Assembly: GCA_002731275.1 (NCBI GenBank)
Contig: PCBK01000194.1
Coordinates: 1-64,000 of the forward strand
Source of the DNA: Deltaproteobacteria bacterium
Lineage (GTDB): Bacteria > Myxococcota_C > UBA6777
DNA length: 64,000 nt
Direction of reading: 5' to 3'
Part shown: positions 25,601 to 36,087 of the stretch, one piece after another
Position numbering within the stretch: the stretch's first letter is position 1
Layout: every line of letters starts with the position of its first letter
Position numbers and translations under genes: made by a program
The notes under the pieces: model-generated
What the model was told of the DNA's origin: nothing
Database searches by the model: none
Seen by the model: the letters and a program-made list of their open reading frames with translations, nothing else

Positions 25601-26418
25601 CCCATGAAGAAGACGACAAACATCCCAATGATGACACCACCAAAGATGTACGAAAATGAACGTTGTTGTTTGTCCGTTTTGGTGATTTGAACAGGCCGCA
25701 AGCTCCACAAAGAGGCGAACATGATGAGGCAGGGTACGACAAAGAGCGAGATGCTCACAAAAGCCTGCTTGTCATGAGTGAAAGGCTGGAGTGTACCCAC
25801 AAAGCAAGAGAGGAAAAGTACACCCAACAAACAAGCGACGTCGACAAATCGCGTGGCTTTTTCTCGTGGAGTGGGTTTTCTACTGCCCTCTTCGATCTCT
25901 TCCTCAGCAGGTTCGGTAAAAGCACTGTACAAAGCACCGGCGAAACCGGAAAGTAAGCCCACAATCACGTAGGAGAAGGGACCAAAAGACATCAACTGCC
26001 GTCCGGCGAGGAGCAGCGACATGATCAGGGCAGCAAAGAGAGGAAGCGGTGCCGCTGTCCGCGCTGTGTAGATGGCTCCCCATAGAAGACCAGCGAGCGC
26101 ACATGCCCACAACAACGCAGGCCACAGCAACACCTCCAGCCCGTAGACTCCACCAAGACCTCCAAGAGTCGATGCACCAAAGAAGCGATACATGGGGAAA
26201 GAGAGACCAAGTACAGCCACACCCCCCAGAGCGATCCCCATCCCCACGGGAAGATCATCTTTTGTCTCGATAAGACTAGAGAGGCCGAGTAACGCAAGCA
26301 TAACCCATAACCCCCAAAAGACCCAACCTGGCGCAAAAAACGGCGCGAGAAAATACTGCATACATCCTAACAACACAAGCGCCACAAAGAGCAGCATACG
26401 CGAATGTCCCTGGTCCAT
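22645..26418 (-). CDS. giant membrane protein with Sel1-like repeats and Arg/Gly/Tyr tail
   Basis: 1257 residues. The first ~340 form about ten membrane helices. Residues ~350-1190 are a long run of Sel1-like (SLR) repeats, many with a Cys pair (for example KACELGSGRGCGNW and YQRGCQLYNAASCYSAGW), probably exposed on one side of the membrane and disulfide-linked. The last ~60 residues are a low-complexity tail built from RSGGYRGGY-like units (22656-22740), very basic. Sel1 proteins act as adaptors in signalling and secretion; none with exactly this build is known to me. AGGAG precedes the ATG. Confidence 0.8.
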   Translation of the reverse strand: MDQGHSRMLLFVALVLLGCMQYFLAPFFAPGWVFWGLWVMLALLGLSSLIETKDDLPVGMGIALGGVAVLGLSFPMYRFFGASTLGGLGGVYGLEVLLWPALLWACALAGLLWGAIYTARTAAPLPLFAALIMSLLLAGRQLMSFGPFSYVIVGLLSGFAGALYSAFTEPAEEEIEEGSRKPTPREKATRFVDVACLLGVLFLSCFVGTLQPFTHDKQAFVSISLFVVPCLIMFASLWSLRPVQITKTDKQQRSFSYIFGGVIIGMFVVFFMGKHTFLISSTWGFWFVWGVLVILGTVAFFLWVIAQEYKTEHTAVGMTVAVLLFSLYGAFPYIQTNLFFHSAARSQMTQAYLQCAEGKKKACIQALHVLKTMGDNALPERITLSHFACKVGDVDSCLWLASKFKRSLKKLQWLYGTACDYGSAEMCFQYGQLLEGDIPQREDPKAWFLKAKRRAWLLAYRRGCERGSWKACQGLLRFDALPPSDALFPELISFYWKKCEQDLEKAFCYRAGMLFLKTKGLETRQGMVFLRSGCQLGHAPSCQKLASIYAGQDGIGAQLVSYRYHSLACQFSKKHCKQRDALLRKVDADWLKPFCGHQAEYCLFLSKPFAERVCLPKTPFQCTEIGRMHVGVYGELSRQGRAPFLALDAFEHACRLGDTPGCYYLREILARLYPDWKYLKKHLRWKDKGKHFVRDIHFARRACTRGELHGCNAILSMLTQFLLGKNRFWTKLPGKEKVLSKLYFYGHASHQTLYPRLSDEAFHSGIYTLQNTYQKKSCRHGDGASCYKLGERLWTKAQRATGHAKERFTKQTVSFYKRGCEFQHADSCNNMGWALDHKHTLAKAPNRQRLARAYFKKACELGSGRGCGNWNRYLQSGIGGKKDPVQALKVARLGCKGNGDGYACFRVGEAYYYGRGTKQDYTFAMTSYQRGCQLYNAASCYSAGWLLLKGLGVQKNQKRSYGYFDRACGLNYKDGCVRLCELRSDYANVIGFRACKRGCEFGNIWNCQRAGYLLDAKKPCADDAFTYYGRCVVRAIKTEGDWATKDIIYFSEWQRFSAAFKFFEKACKGKEAVGCYNVANAYYYERGVTQNVKKAYVHYKRACDLGYAKGCREAAWSKLKGWGTIAEPSMARVLYEKGCKLKDGLSCEQVANLDEEADMAGVGYERINQYYQRACSLGRKGACSHLKKRQRQRKSSGGRRVYRRAGRRAYKSGGRSVYRSSPGFRGTYRGGYRSGGYRGGYRSGGYRSGYRSGGGKW

Positions 26419-26569
26419 CAGTGACTCCTATTCAATTTGTCTCGGTTTTACGGCATCCTAAAGGGAGACAAACGATAAGGTCAAGACATTCCCCAAACAA
26501 AGAGTGCATCCTGGAAAGAACATTCGACAAATGTAAAGAGAATGACAAACAAAAAGGAGAATGATCGAT

Positions 26570-27298
26570 ATGGTACAATTGCTACGCTTGTTTCTGCTCA
26601 CCTCTGTCTTCCTTTTGCCCGGAGTACCCAACTCATCCGCAAAGATGTCCTTTCAATACAAAGCCTCTCAGGGAGCTTGGACGCTTTATTGGGGCGGCAG
26701 TGAAGGTATCGCAAAGGAAAAGAATGGAAAGACAAGACATCTATTTGAAGGTCTTTTCCGCATCCCTTCTCATTGCAAAGTAGAGAGTCGCTTCAACAAA
26801 GTGTTGTCTTTTGTCGGCTCAATGGTCTCTGTGTCTGGATTTGTGGAGTTGTCCTGTGGAGGGATGCGTCGAAGGTGCCTTCATAAGGTCCGCACAATCG
26901 ATCTGAACAGTGGAAAACAGCTCGACCTCTCATCGCTGGTCTCCCCAAAAGAGCTCATGACATCGCTGCGAAAAGACGGATACCTTCGTCGCTATATCAA
27001 GTACAAAAACGGAGATACATTGGCCACACTGCTACAACGCAACCGCCCTATCCTCGGAGAGTTGACCAAACAGTTCGCCTTTCACCACATCCACACAAGT
27101 CGACCACACGTCGCAGCGGTCAGACTCTTTCTACCAATTCACAACCGATGCTCAGGGAAACAGCTCCAGCTGGGCATGTACTTCTCTTTTCCGACACATA
27201 AAGCATCCCTGCGCCGAGCAAAACGCAAAAAGCATTTCATGAAACACTTTGATAGTAAGTGGCTCAATAACGCACGTAAACGTTTTGAGAAGAAATGA
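26570..27298 (+). CDS. hypothetical secreted protein
   Basis: 242 residues from ATG 26570. The in-frame ATG at 26561 is one base from GGAG (26556-26559), too close, while 26570 has suitable spacing. A signal peptide (LLRLFLLTSVFLLPG...NSSA) is followed by a mixed alpha/beta domain with Cys residues and a very basic C-terminus. The pattern (repeated TIDLNSGKQLDLSSLV-type strand, then a helical region) is reminiscent of DUF3298-like exported domains, but I am not sure. It stands alone, divergent from the Sel1 gene and convergent with the thiolase gene. Confidence 0.6.
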   Translation: MVQLLRLFLLTSVFLLPGVPNSSAKMSFQYKASQGAWTLYWGGSEGIAKEKNGKTRHLFEGLFRIPSHCKVESRFNKVLSFVGSMVSVSGFVELSCGGMRRRCLHKVRTIDLNSGKQLDLSSLVSPKELMTSLRKDGYLRRYIKYKNGDTLATLLQRNRPILGELTKQFAFHHIHTSRPHVAAVRLFLPIHNRCSGKQLQLGMYFSFPTHKASLRRAKRKKHFMKHFDSKWLNNARKRFEKK

Positions 27299-27347
27299 GA
27301 GGTGGTGAACGAAGAGAGGGGGGATGTGTTGTAGAGGCGAGGATGGA

Positions 27348-28556
27348 TTAGTCGACGAGGTAGTTTTCGAAGAGGCCAGCAGCACCCATACCACCACCGA
27401 TACACATGGTGACAATACCCCAGCGTTTCTTGTGGTCTTTCAACCAGTAGAGGAGTTGAGTGGTGAGTTTGGAGCCGGTACATCCGAGGGGGTGTCCGAG
27501 AGCGATAGCGCCACCATTGGGGTTGATCGCTTCGGGCTTGATACCACGTTTGATGAAGTCTTGTGCGCAGTAGTAAGCCTGGCTAGCGAATGCTTCGTTG
27601 ACTTCGACACAGTCGATGTCTTTGTAGTCGATACCAAGAGGCTTACCAAAGCGCTCCATCAGCTTGGGTACTGCGAGCGCAGGTCCAAGACCCATGTACG
27701 CGGGATCGAGACCAGCGGTCACAAATCCGTGGAGCTTTCCGATGGGCTTGATGCCAAGCTCTTCAGCTTTTTTGCGTTCCATCACCATGACTGCGGCTGC
27801 ACCGTCACTCATTTGTGAGGAGTTACCAGCAGTGACTGTTCCCATACCGGGTCCAGCTTTGGGGTTGGCGAACGCGGGGCGGAGCTTTCCGAGACCTTCA
27901 ACAGTCGAAGCTCGTGGTCCTTCGTCAGTGTCGAAGGTGAACTCAACCTTATTTCCATCTCCATCGTACTTGTACGCTTGGAGGGGAACGATTTGCTCTT
28001 TGAAGTCACCACGCTCAAGCGCTGCGAGCGCTTTGTTTTGGGATTCAACAGCGAATTGATCTTGCACTTCGCGTGAGATCTCGTACTTCACAGCGACGTT
28101 CTCAGCGGTGTGTCCCATACCCATGTAGGCTTCGGGGAAATCTTTGGCGAGTTTGATGTTGGGGACGATCTTGTTACCACCCATGGGGATCATGGACATG
28201 GTCTCTGTACCACCACCGATACCACAGTCGATCGCGCCAGCGATGATGTCTGCGGTGATATGCCAGATGGATTGCAGACCACTAGAGCAGTAGCGGTTGA
28301 GTGTCATCGCGGAGACTTCATCAGGAAGGCCTGCGAGGTGGACACACATACGAGCTACGTTCATGCCTTGCTCAGCTTCGGGCATGGCGCATCCCATGAT
28401 GACGTCGTCAATATGCTTGGGGTCGATCCCAACGCGCTCAACAAGTCCTTTGAGGACAGTTCCACCCATATCGTCGGGGCGGACGTGAACAAGGGAGCCT
28501 CTGTTTGCTTTACCGACGGCAGTTCGGGCGGCGCCAACAATCACGGCATCTCTCAT
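27348..28556 (-). CDS. fadA: acetyl-CoA C-acyltransferase (3-ketoacyl-CoA thiolase)
   Basis: 402 residues, normal thiolase length. The nucleophilic Cys is in NRYCSSGLQS near residue 90, the His in GGAIALGHPLGCTG near 355 and the second Cys in CIGGGMGAAG near 385. It cleaves 3-ketoacyl-CoA with CoA in the last step of fatty-acid beta-oxidation. GGAG precedes the ATG. It lies 132 bases downstream of the FadB-like gene on the same strand and is probably co-transcribed, with an mRNA hairpin between them. Confidence 0.93.
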   Translation of the reverse strand: MRDAVIVGAARTAVGKANRGSLVHVRPDDMGGTVLKGLVERVGIDPKHIDDVIMGCAMPEAEQGMNVARMCVHLAGLPDEVSAMTLNRYCSSGLQSIWHITADIIAGAIDCGIGGGTETMSMIPMGGNKIVPNIKLAKDFPEAYMGMGHTAENVAVKYEISREVQDQFAVESQNKALAALERGDFKEQIVPLQAYKYDGDGNKVEFTFDTDEGPRASTVEGLGKLRPAFANPKAGPGMGTVTAGNSSQMSDGAAAVMVMERKKAEELGIKPIGKLHGFVTAGLDPAYMGLGPALAVPKLMERFGKPLGIDYKDIDCVEVNEAFASQAYYCAQDFIKRGIKPEAINPNGGAIALGHPLGCTGSKLTTQLLYWLKDHKKRWGIVTMCIGGGMGAAGLFENYLVD

Positions 28557-28621
28557 AGATCTTCTCCTTTATATTTTGTGTGCCGTTTCGCACACACATT
28601 GTATGTAAAAGATGTGTCCAC

Positions 28622-28646
28622 CCCGGCTCTGTTGTAAAGGGCCGGG
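28622..28646 (-). promoter_or_regulatory. hairpin between the fadB-like and fadA genes
   Basis: CCCGGCTCT (28622-28630) pairs with AGGGCCGGG (28638-28646), nine pairs with one G-T, around a 7-base loop. No T-run follows on the minus strand, so it looks more like an mRNA-stabilising or attenuating structure than a full terminator. Confidence 0.45.
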
Positions 28647-28688
28647 CATGGACGACTCGATAGATAGAACGGTCCAGACAAACGGCTG

Positions 28689-31118
28689 CTAGTTACGCAG
28701 TGGTTTGTTGTTCATGAGCATGTATTGGATACGCTCAACAGTTTTCTCTTCACGGAGCAAGTCCATAAAGACCTTACGTTCCATATCGAGGAGCTCTTGC
28801 TCGCTGATTGTTTGACCTTCTGCGCGGTCACCACCACCGATGATCCATGCGACTTTGTCTGCGATCAGACGGTCGTGCTCAGAAGCCCAACCGGACTTGA
28901 CCATACCGTCCACAGCGATCATGAAGGCAGCGGTTGCGCTGACACCACCGACGGGGATGTCAGTGCGTGGTTTTCCTGGGTTGTGTCCAGTGAGGAACAT
29001 ACCGAGGGCCACTTTCTTCGCTTCGTAAATACGGTACTCTGCGTTGGTCACCATGACATCAGTCTGACGGAAGATACCGAGGTCCATCGCGGCTTTCAAA
29101 CCAGTTGCGACTTCGGCTTTTGCGATATTTTCGAATGCTTTTTGGAGGAAAGGCAACAAAGAAGGTCTGTTGCTCATGTCGACACCTTCGAGGGCACGCA
29201 TGACCAATTCTTTGGTACCACCACCTGCGGGGATCAGGCCGACACCAACTTCGACGAGGCCAGCGTAGGTCTCAGCGGCACCGACGACGCGGTGTGCGTG
29301 CAGCGCGATCTCGCAACCACCACCGAAGGTGAAACCTACGGGTGCAGCGACGATGGGCTTGCTACAGTACTTCATACGCATGTTGACGTCTTGAAGTGCC
29401 TTGACCATCTCTTCGATCTGGTCGTACTTGTTCTCTTCATCAGAGTGAAGTCCCATCAACACGAGCATGAGGTTTGCGCCAACAGAGAAGTTTTTGCTGT
29501 TGTTCGCGATGACCATCGCGTCGAACTCGTCAGCTTCGAGAAGATCGACAGCTTTGTTTTGCATCTCGATGGTCTCATTGTCGATCGCGTTCATCTTGGT
29601 GTGCATTTGGTAGCACAGGACACGGTCTCCGAGATCCCAGAGCGTTGCGCCATCGTTGCTTGCGACTTTGCGGTCATCACCGAGCTCTTTGAGGACGATG
29701 ATTTTCTCGTCGGGTTTGATCGCGACGTACTCTTGGTTGACGAGATCGTATTGGTAACGAACACCATCTTCTTCTTTGTAGAAGGACTCGTTGCCTTTTT
29801 CGAGCATCGTTGTGATGTTCGCGGGGATCTCATAACCGTCGGCTTTCATGCGCTCAACGCTAGTACGAAGGCCGATCGCATCCCATCCCGCGAAGGGACC
29901 GATTTCCCAGTTGAATCCCCAGCACAGACCATTGTCGATGTCGAGGATATGGTCAGCGATCTCGGGAATACGTCGTGCGATGTAGAGGAGACTCGCAGCG
30001 GTCAATTTCCACGCGAACTTTCCACCACGATCGTCGCTGTTGATCATGTTTGCGAGGCGTGCGCCGGGCTTGCGGATCTCTTTGCTTTTTGCGAGGGAGG
30101 GCCACTCGGGCTTCTCTTGGGGGATGTATTCCATGGTCTTCCAGTCGAGCACGAGGCGCTCTTTCTTGGGACCACGTTTGTAGAACCCGCTCTTCGCTTT
30201 ACGACCCAACCAACCATTTTCGATCATCTGGTCGATAAATGCGGGTGGCTTGAAGATTTCGCGCTCTTCATCGTTGGGGCATTTGTCATAGACAGTCATC
30301 CCAACGTGCTTCATAGTGTCGATCCCGACGAGGTCAGCTGTTTTGAACGCAGCGGAGCTTGCGTGACCGATCGCTTTACCGCAGATCGCGTCAACTTCGT
30401 CGATGCGGTAATCCATCTCTGTCATCAATTGGAACGTCAGGGAGATACCGTGCATACCGATACGGTTTGCGATGAAGTTGGGGGTATCTTTGGCGAGGAT
30501 GACGCCTTTTCCGAGCTCGTTGGAGCAGAAGGATTCCATGAAGGAGACGAGCGCAGGTGCGGTCTCTGGATGGGGGATAATTTCGAGCAACTTCATGAAG
30601 CGCACGGGGTTGAAGAAGTGCGTTCCGAGGAAGTTTTTGCGCATCTCAGGGGAACAATCACTGACCATCTCAACGACACTCAAACCAGAGGTGTTGGTTG
30701 TGATGATAGTGTTTTCGCCACGGTATTCATCGACTTTTGCGAGCAGACTTTTTTTGATGTCCATGCGCTCGACGACGACCTCGATGACCCAATCCACATC
30801 TTTGATTTTGTGCAAATCATCATCAAAGTTACCGATGGTAATGCGCTTTGCATCGTTTTTGGAGTAGAATGCCGACGCTGGTGGCTTCCACTTCATCGCT
30901 TGTTTCAACGCTGCAGCTGCGAGCTTGTTGCGAACACGTTTATCGCCTGCATCCCGTTGTTTCTGCTCCTTTTCGGAGAGCATATTGTCGAAGGGAACAA
31001 TATCCAACACGAGACAATCGATCCCACAGCCCGCCAAGTGAGCTGCGATGGCCATACCCATCACACCGGACCCTAAAACGGCTGCTTTTTCGATATTCCA
31101 ACTCTGTTTTTCACTCAC
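28689..31118 (-). CDS. bifunctional 3-hydroxyacyl-CoA dehydrogenase / enoyl-CoA hydratase
   Basis: 809 residues from GTG 31118, supported by AAGGAG. Residues 1-400 form the dehydrogenase: NAD-binding GSGVMGMAIAAHLA near 15, then the HFFNP motif near 165 and a C-terminal dehydrogenase domain. Residues ~490-720 form a hydratase/isomerase domain (GGGCEIALHAHRVVG). The domain order (dehydrogenase first) is that of FadN-type rather than E. coli FadB-type enzymes. It performs the hydration and NAD-dependent oxidation steps of beta-oxidation and is paired with the thiolase downstream. A FadR-like palindrome is upstream. Confidence 0.9.
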   Translation of the reverse strand: MSEKQSWNIEKAAVLGSGVMGMAIAAHLAGCGIDCLVLDIVPFDNMLSEKEQKQRDAGDKRVRNKLAAAALKQAMKWKPPASAFYSKNDAKRITIGNFDDDLHKIKDVDWVIEVVVERMDIKKSLLAKVDEYRGENTIITTNTSGLSVVEMVSDCSPEMRKNFLGTHFFNPVRFMKLLEIIPHPETAPALVSFMESFCSNELGKGVILAKDTPNFIANRIGMHGISLTFQLMTEMDYRIDEVDAICGKAIGHASSAAFKTADLVGIDTMKHVGMTVYDKCPNDEEREIFKPPAFIDQMIENGWLGRKAKSGFYKRGPKKERLVLDWKTMEYIPQEKPEWPSLAKSKEIRKPGARLANMINSDDRGGKFAWKLTAASLLYIARRIPEIADHILDIDNGLCWGFNWEIGPFAGWDAIGLRTSVERMKADGYEIPANITTMLEKGNESFYKEEDGVRYQYDLVNQEYVAIKPDEKIIVLKELGDDRKVASNDGATLWDLGDRVLCYQMHTKMNAIDNETIEMQNKAVDLLEADEFDAMVIANNSKNFSVGANLMLVLMGLHSDEENKYDQIEEMVKALQDVNMRMKYCSKPIVAAPVGFTFGGGCEIALHAHRVVGAAETYAGLVEVGVGLIPAGGGTKELVMRALEGVDMSNRPSLLPFLQKAFENIAKAEVATGLKAAMDLGIFRQTDVMVTNAEYRIYEAKKVALGMFLTGHNPGKPRTDIPVGGVSATAAFMIAVDGMVKSGWASEHDRLIADKVAWIIGGGDRAEGQTISEQELLDMERKVFMDLLREEKTVERIQYMLMNNKPLRN

Positions 31119-31283
31119 AGTTCTTCTCCTTCATGCCTGTGGTTAAGATCATCGAATGTGGTGGGATTTATCGCCATTATTCTTCTGCGCGTCAAGGGCA
31201 TGCACCCGAGACAAGCCCCCAAAACCCTCACAGATTGAATCAAAAACAGATACACATCATAGCTTTATGTATTTGCAAAAAAA

Positions 31284-31299
31284 ATGAATGATCATTCAT
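31284..31299. promoter_or_regulatory. FadR-like palindromic operator
   Basis: ATGAATGATCATTCAT is a perfect 16-bp palindrome, 166 bases upstream of the GTG of the beta-oxidation operon. Its arms, TGAATGA and TCATTCA, are those of the operator of the TetR-type fatty-acid repressor FadR of Bacillus, but with a shorter centre. A TetR-family acyl-CoA-responsive repressor is the natural candidate; none is encoded in the window. Confidence 0.5.
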
Positions 31300-31342
31300 G
31301 CCTTTGCGAAAAGCGATGACAATGTTCACAGGAAAGAGAAAA

Positions 31343-31792
31343 TTACTTTGGCTTATTGGAGGGTTGTGATGGTTTCTTTGGGAGGGAGGAGACAAAGTGC
31401 GTGAGGGCCCATCGATCTTTCTCGGGGAGATGTCTCCAAGGTGCCATCAATGGGGTGGTTGGAGAACCTTCGGTGATCACCTTGAACAGGTGTCCGGGGG
31501 TTTTTCCGTGGCGGTAGGCGCCTGCCGCGAGGTTTGTGGGTTTGATGTACAAAGCTCTCGCGCCAGGTCCATCACCTTTACCTTCTTTTCCGTGACATGA
31601 GACACATAAGGAGGAGAAGAGTTTCTTACCACGTGCGATAGACGCAGATGTGGATGGAGGGACTTTCAGTGTCTTCACGTCGATCTTGGGCTCTGATTTA
31701 CATGCTTGGGTTGTCAATAGCGAGCTGAGGAGCACAAGAAGAAGAGAGAGGTATGTGGGGGTTTGTAGAGGCGTTGAGGAGGTCTTACGCAT
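31343..31792 (-). CDS. monoheme cytochrome c lipoprotein
   Basis: 149 residues from ATG 31792, which overlaps the stop of the preceding gene by one base (TAATG); the upstream in-frame stretch belongs to that gene's shadow. A lipoprotein signal ends in TQAC. The heme site is CVSCH, followed by a typical class I layout with GPGARALYIKPTNL, a Met in MAPWRHL as likely sixth ligand and a C-terminal helix (DRWALTHFVSSL). It resembles the cytochrome domain fused to subunit IV and ActE, so it is likely another electron carrier of the oxidase cluster and the last gene of the operon. Confidence 0.85.
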   Translation of the reverse strand: MRKTSSTPLQTPTYLSLLLVLLSSLLTTQACKSEPKIDVKTLKVPPSTSASIARGKKLFSSLCVSCHGKEGKGDGPGARALYIKPTNLAAGAYRHGKTPGHLFKVITEGSPTTPLMAPWRHLPEKDRWALTHFVSSLPKKPSQPSNKPK

Positions 31793-32679
31793 TACTTTCT
31801 GGGAGCAGGAGCAGCTTTGCGTGTTGCAGGAGCGGCTTTTGCACCAACTTGTTTGCGTGTTTTGGGGTTCATTTGGAGGATATAGTGAACGAGCGCCCAA
31901 CGAGTTTTCTCGGGGAGCAGGTTCTTCCATGCAGCCATCATGTTGTAACGGGGTGAACCGTTGTTAATGATGCGCATCAAACCTTTTGGTGTACCACCGT
32001 AACGGTAGTTACCAGAGGCAAAGTTTGTGGGCTTGATCTTCAAAGTGGGCGCGAGTGAACCGTTTCCTTGTCCCTTTGCTCCGTGACAGGAAGCACAGTT
32101 CTTTTGGAATTCGGTGTGTCCCAATTGAAGGATCTCTTTGCTAAGTGCAGGCGCGCTTTTGGGGAAGGTACGGTCGACCTTCGCGACAAAAACAGAGCTA
32201 ACACCAACAGCAGGTTTGAAGGCCTTCTTTGCAGCAGTGGACGCGAGCGTGAGTGCCGAAGCGGTCTCGGTGTGAGCAGAGACTTTTTTGGACTCGGCTT
32301 GTTTGCGTACTTTCTCATTTTTGAGAGCAAACTGCGCTTCTTCGCGGTTGAGCACACCACGAGTGGTGAGGTCGAACATTGTGAAGAAGAAGAAGATAGC
32401 CATAAACACAACTGATCCAAAGAAGATCAGGCTGAGGAACTTGTTGTCGTAACGCAAGTGCATAAAGAAGCCGACAACGAGTCCGGCCTTCACGAGTGCA
32501 ACGAGCATTGCGACAGGCAGTGAGAGAGGTCCGAGGTTCCAAAAGGAGACCTGAACAGTCAACACAGTGAGAACGAGCAACGCGAAATAAACGGAGAAGT
32601 ATACACTATACGGCAGGACATGATGTTCGTGTCCGTCTTCCCCATGTGCGTGGTGTGCGTGGTTTTGATCCGTAGCCAT
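31792..32679 (-). CDS. cytochrome c oxidase subunit IV fused to a cytochrome c domain
   Basis: 295 residues. A His-rich N-terminus is followed by three membrane helices (about 25-45, 52-75, 82-105) with the MHLRYDNKF motif of bacterial subunit IV (CoxD/CtaF-like). After an Ala/Lys linker of ~70 residues comes a class I cytochrome c domain with CASCH and a likely Met ligand in NMMAAW. The fusion is unusual; subunit IV is normally only ~100 residues. It sits directly after subunit III and before the separate cytochrome c lipoprotein, so it probably feeds electrons to the CuA site. Confidence 0.85.
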   Translation of the reverse strand: MATDQNHAHHAHGEDGHEHHVLPYSVYFSVYFALLVLTVLTVQVSFWNLGPLSLPVAMLVALVKAGLVVGFFMHLRYDNKFLSLIFFGSVVFMAIFFFFTMFDLTTRGVLNREEAQFALKNEKVRKQAESKKVSAHTETASALTLASTAAKKAFKPAVGVSSVFVAKVDRTFPKSAPALSKEILQLGHTEFQKNCASCHGAKGQGNGSLAPTLKIKPTNFASGNYRYGGTPKGLMRIINNGSPRYNMMAAWKNLLPEKTRWALVHYILQMNPKTRKQVGAKAAPATRKAAPAPRK

Positions 32680-32694
32680 GAGAAACTCCTCGAA

Positions 32695-33350
32695 TTATTT
32701 CACAAGATAAAGTAGCGGGAAGAGAAAGATCCAGATCAAGTCAACAAGGTGCCAGTAGAGACCGACGTTTTCAACGGGAGAGTAGTACTCAGCGCTGAAT
32801 TTGTTTTGACGTGCACCCATGTAGATCCAGATCAACACACCCACACCGATGATAACGTGCAGACCGTGCATACCAGTCAGGACAAAGTAGATACTAAAGA
32901 ACACCCCGGGATTTCCTGGGATACCAGTACCACTGTAGTATTGACCGGGCAAAAACCCTGCGTGGATCTTGTGTGAGTATTCGAAGTATTTGATCACAAG
33001 GAAGAGCAACGCACAGCCGATGGTGACGAGCATGTGAAACTTCAACAGTCGCATATTGCTTGTCTGTGCTGCACGAACACCGAGTGCCATTGTCAAACTA
33101 CTGGTCAAGAGGACAACGGTGTTGATCGAGCCCATCATCACGTTGAGGTGCTCATGTGCTGCGAGGAATGTCTCTGGGTAGATATATCGCATCGCGATAT
33201 AGGCCATAAACAGTCCACTAAAGAACAGGAGTTCCTGTCCAAGAAACAACCACATTCCGAGTTTGGAAGCCGAAGCTTGCTGCTCAGGAGTGTAGAAGTG
33301 GTGTTGTAAAAAGGAAGGATGCTCTGCGTGAGCGTTTTCAGATGAATGGC

Positions 33351-33354
<4 letters not shown>
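32695..33354 (-). CDS. ctaE: cytochrome c oxidase subunit III
   Basis: 219 residues with five membrane helices, the short form found in caa3-type oxidases. Conserved features include [15 protein letters not shown] at the first helix, the Glu of the lipid/oxygen pathway in that region, the central [11 protein letters not shown] and the end [17 protein letters not shown]. It stabilises subunit I during turnover. Its ATG overlaps the stop of subunit I by four bases (ATGA), so they are translationally coupled. Confidence 0.92.
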
Positions 33355-35036
<1,682 letters not shown>

Positions 35037-35059
35037 AGCACGTATCCTATAGGGTTGTG

Positions 35060-35083
35060 GAGGCTCCGCGAGCACAGAGCCTC
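35060..35083 (-). promoter_or_regulatory. intercistronic hairpin before the subunit I gene
   Basis: GAGGCTC (35060-35066) and GAGCCTC (35077-35083) form a perfect 7-bp stem in the 67-base gap between the subunit II stop and the subunit I start. It is a likely mRNA-processing or stability element; no T-run follows. Confidence 0.4.
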
Positions 35084-35103
35084 TTCATCTTGTTGTTGTA
35101 CTC

Positions 35104-36087
35104 TTACTTCTTTTTCTTTTTCGCACCGCTGAGCTCTTTGATATAGTCTGTCAAAGCATTAATCTCAGAGGTGGTAATGCGTCCCTTAAAGGTCGGCATC
35201 AAAGGAGGATAGCCTACAACGATGTGCTGATTGGGATTGACAATGGAAGTACGAATATAGTTTTCGTCAACCTTGATAGTTTTCACAACGCCACCTTCTT
35301 TGACCTTCTCCATTTTACCGAAGAGGTTTTTGAAGGAAGGTCCACCACCGGCTTTCTTCGAACCGTCGATGGAGTGGCAGGTGTTACAACCCAAGTTAGC
35401 ATACAAGAGTTTTCCGTTTGCGCCTTCGTCTTGCTTCTTTTTGACCCACTTGTCGAAGTCAGCTTGATCAACGACACGAACGCGCGTCACCATTGTGGAG
35501 TGATCTTTACCGCAATACTCGGTGCATAGCATGTTATACACACCTTTCTTTGTGGCTTGGAACCACAGCGTCGTATAGCGGTTGGGGAGCACATCACGTT
35601 TCAAGCGGAACGCAGGAACAAAGAAACTGTGGATCACGTCAACGGAGGACATGATCAGCTTCACGGGCTTGCCGACTGGTACGACGAGCTCGGGAGCGTT
35701 CTTTACGTTTGCCTTAGGATAATCGAACAACCACTTCCACTGTTGAGCAGTCACACGGACTTCAATAGCATCAGCAGGAGCATAGTTCATTGGGACCCAG
35801 GCCCAAAAACCTTCGAGGAAGATCCAGACAAGCAACACAGAGGGAATGATAATCCATGTGATTTCCAACACGAGGTTTTCGTGAATGGGGCTTGTTCGCT
35901 GATTGGGATCTTTTCGACGATACTTGATCAAAAAGTAGATCAAAGTAGCGATGATAGCGACAAAAAAGAATGTTGAAAGACCCAGGATGATCAGGTAGAC
36001 CCTGTCCACACTGGGAGCTACAGTAGAGGCCTGCTCTGGCAAACCAAAAGAAGTAGCCAATAACGTCGATAGCAACTTCACACTCAC
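35104..36087 (-). CDS. ctaC: cytochrome c oxidase subunit II with C-terminal cytochrome c domain (caa3-type)
   Basis: 327 residues from GTG 36087, which overlaps the SCO stop as GTGA and has GGAG at good spacing. After a short leader come two membrane helices (about 30-55 and 75-95). The CuA domain has HSFFVPAFR and CTEYCGKDHSTM with all copper ligands. The C-terminal domain carries the heme site CNTCH and a likely Met ligand in PPLMPTF, and ends in a Lys run. This fused cytochrome defines caa3 oxidases; it takes electrons from upstream carriers and passes them to CuA and heme a. Confidence 0.94.
   Translation of the reverse strand: MSVKLLSTLLATSFGLPEQASTVAPSVDRVYLIILGLSTFFFVAIIATLIYFLIKYRRKDPNQRTSPIHENLVLEITWIIIPSVLLVWIFLEGFWAWVPMNYAPADAIEVRVTAQQWKWLFDYPKANVKNAPELVVPVGKPVKLIMSSVDVIHSFFVPAFRLKRDVLPNRYTTLWFQATKKGVYNMLCTEYCGKDHSTMVTRVRVVDQADFDKWVKKKQDEGANGKLLYANLGCNTCHSIDGSKKAGGGPSFKNLFGKMEKVKEGGVVKTIKVDENYIRTSIVNPNQHIVVGYPPLMPTFKGRITTSEINALTDYIKELSGAKKKKK

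Noticed and set aside
28725..31076. 783-codon open frame on the + strand opposite the fadB-like gene
   Set aside because: It is an antisense shadow of a clearly recognisable beta-oxidation enzyme; its translation has no known motifs and no ribosome binding site.
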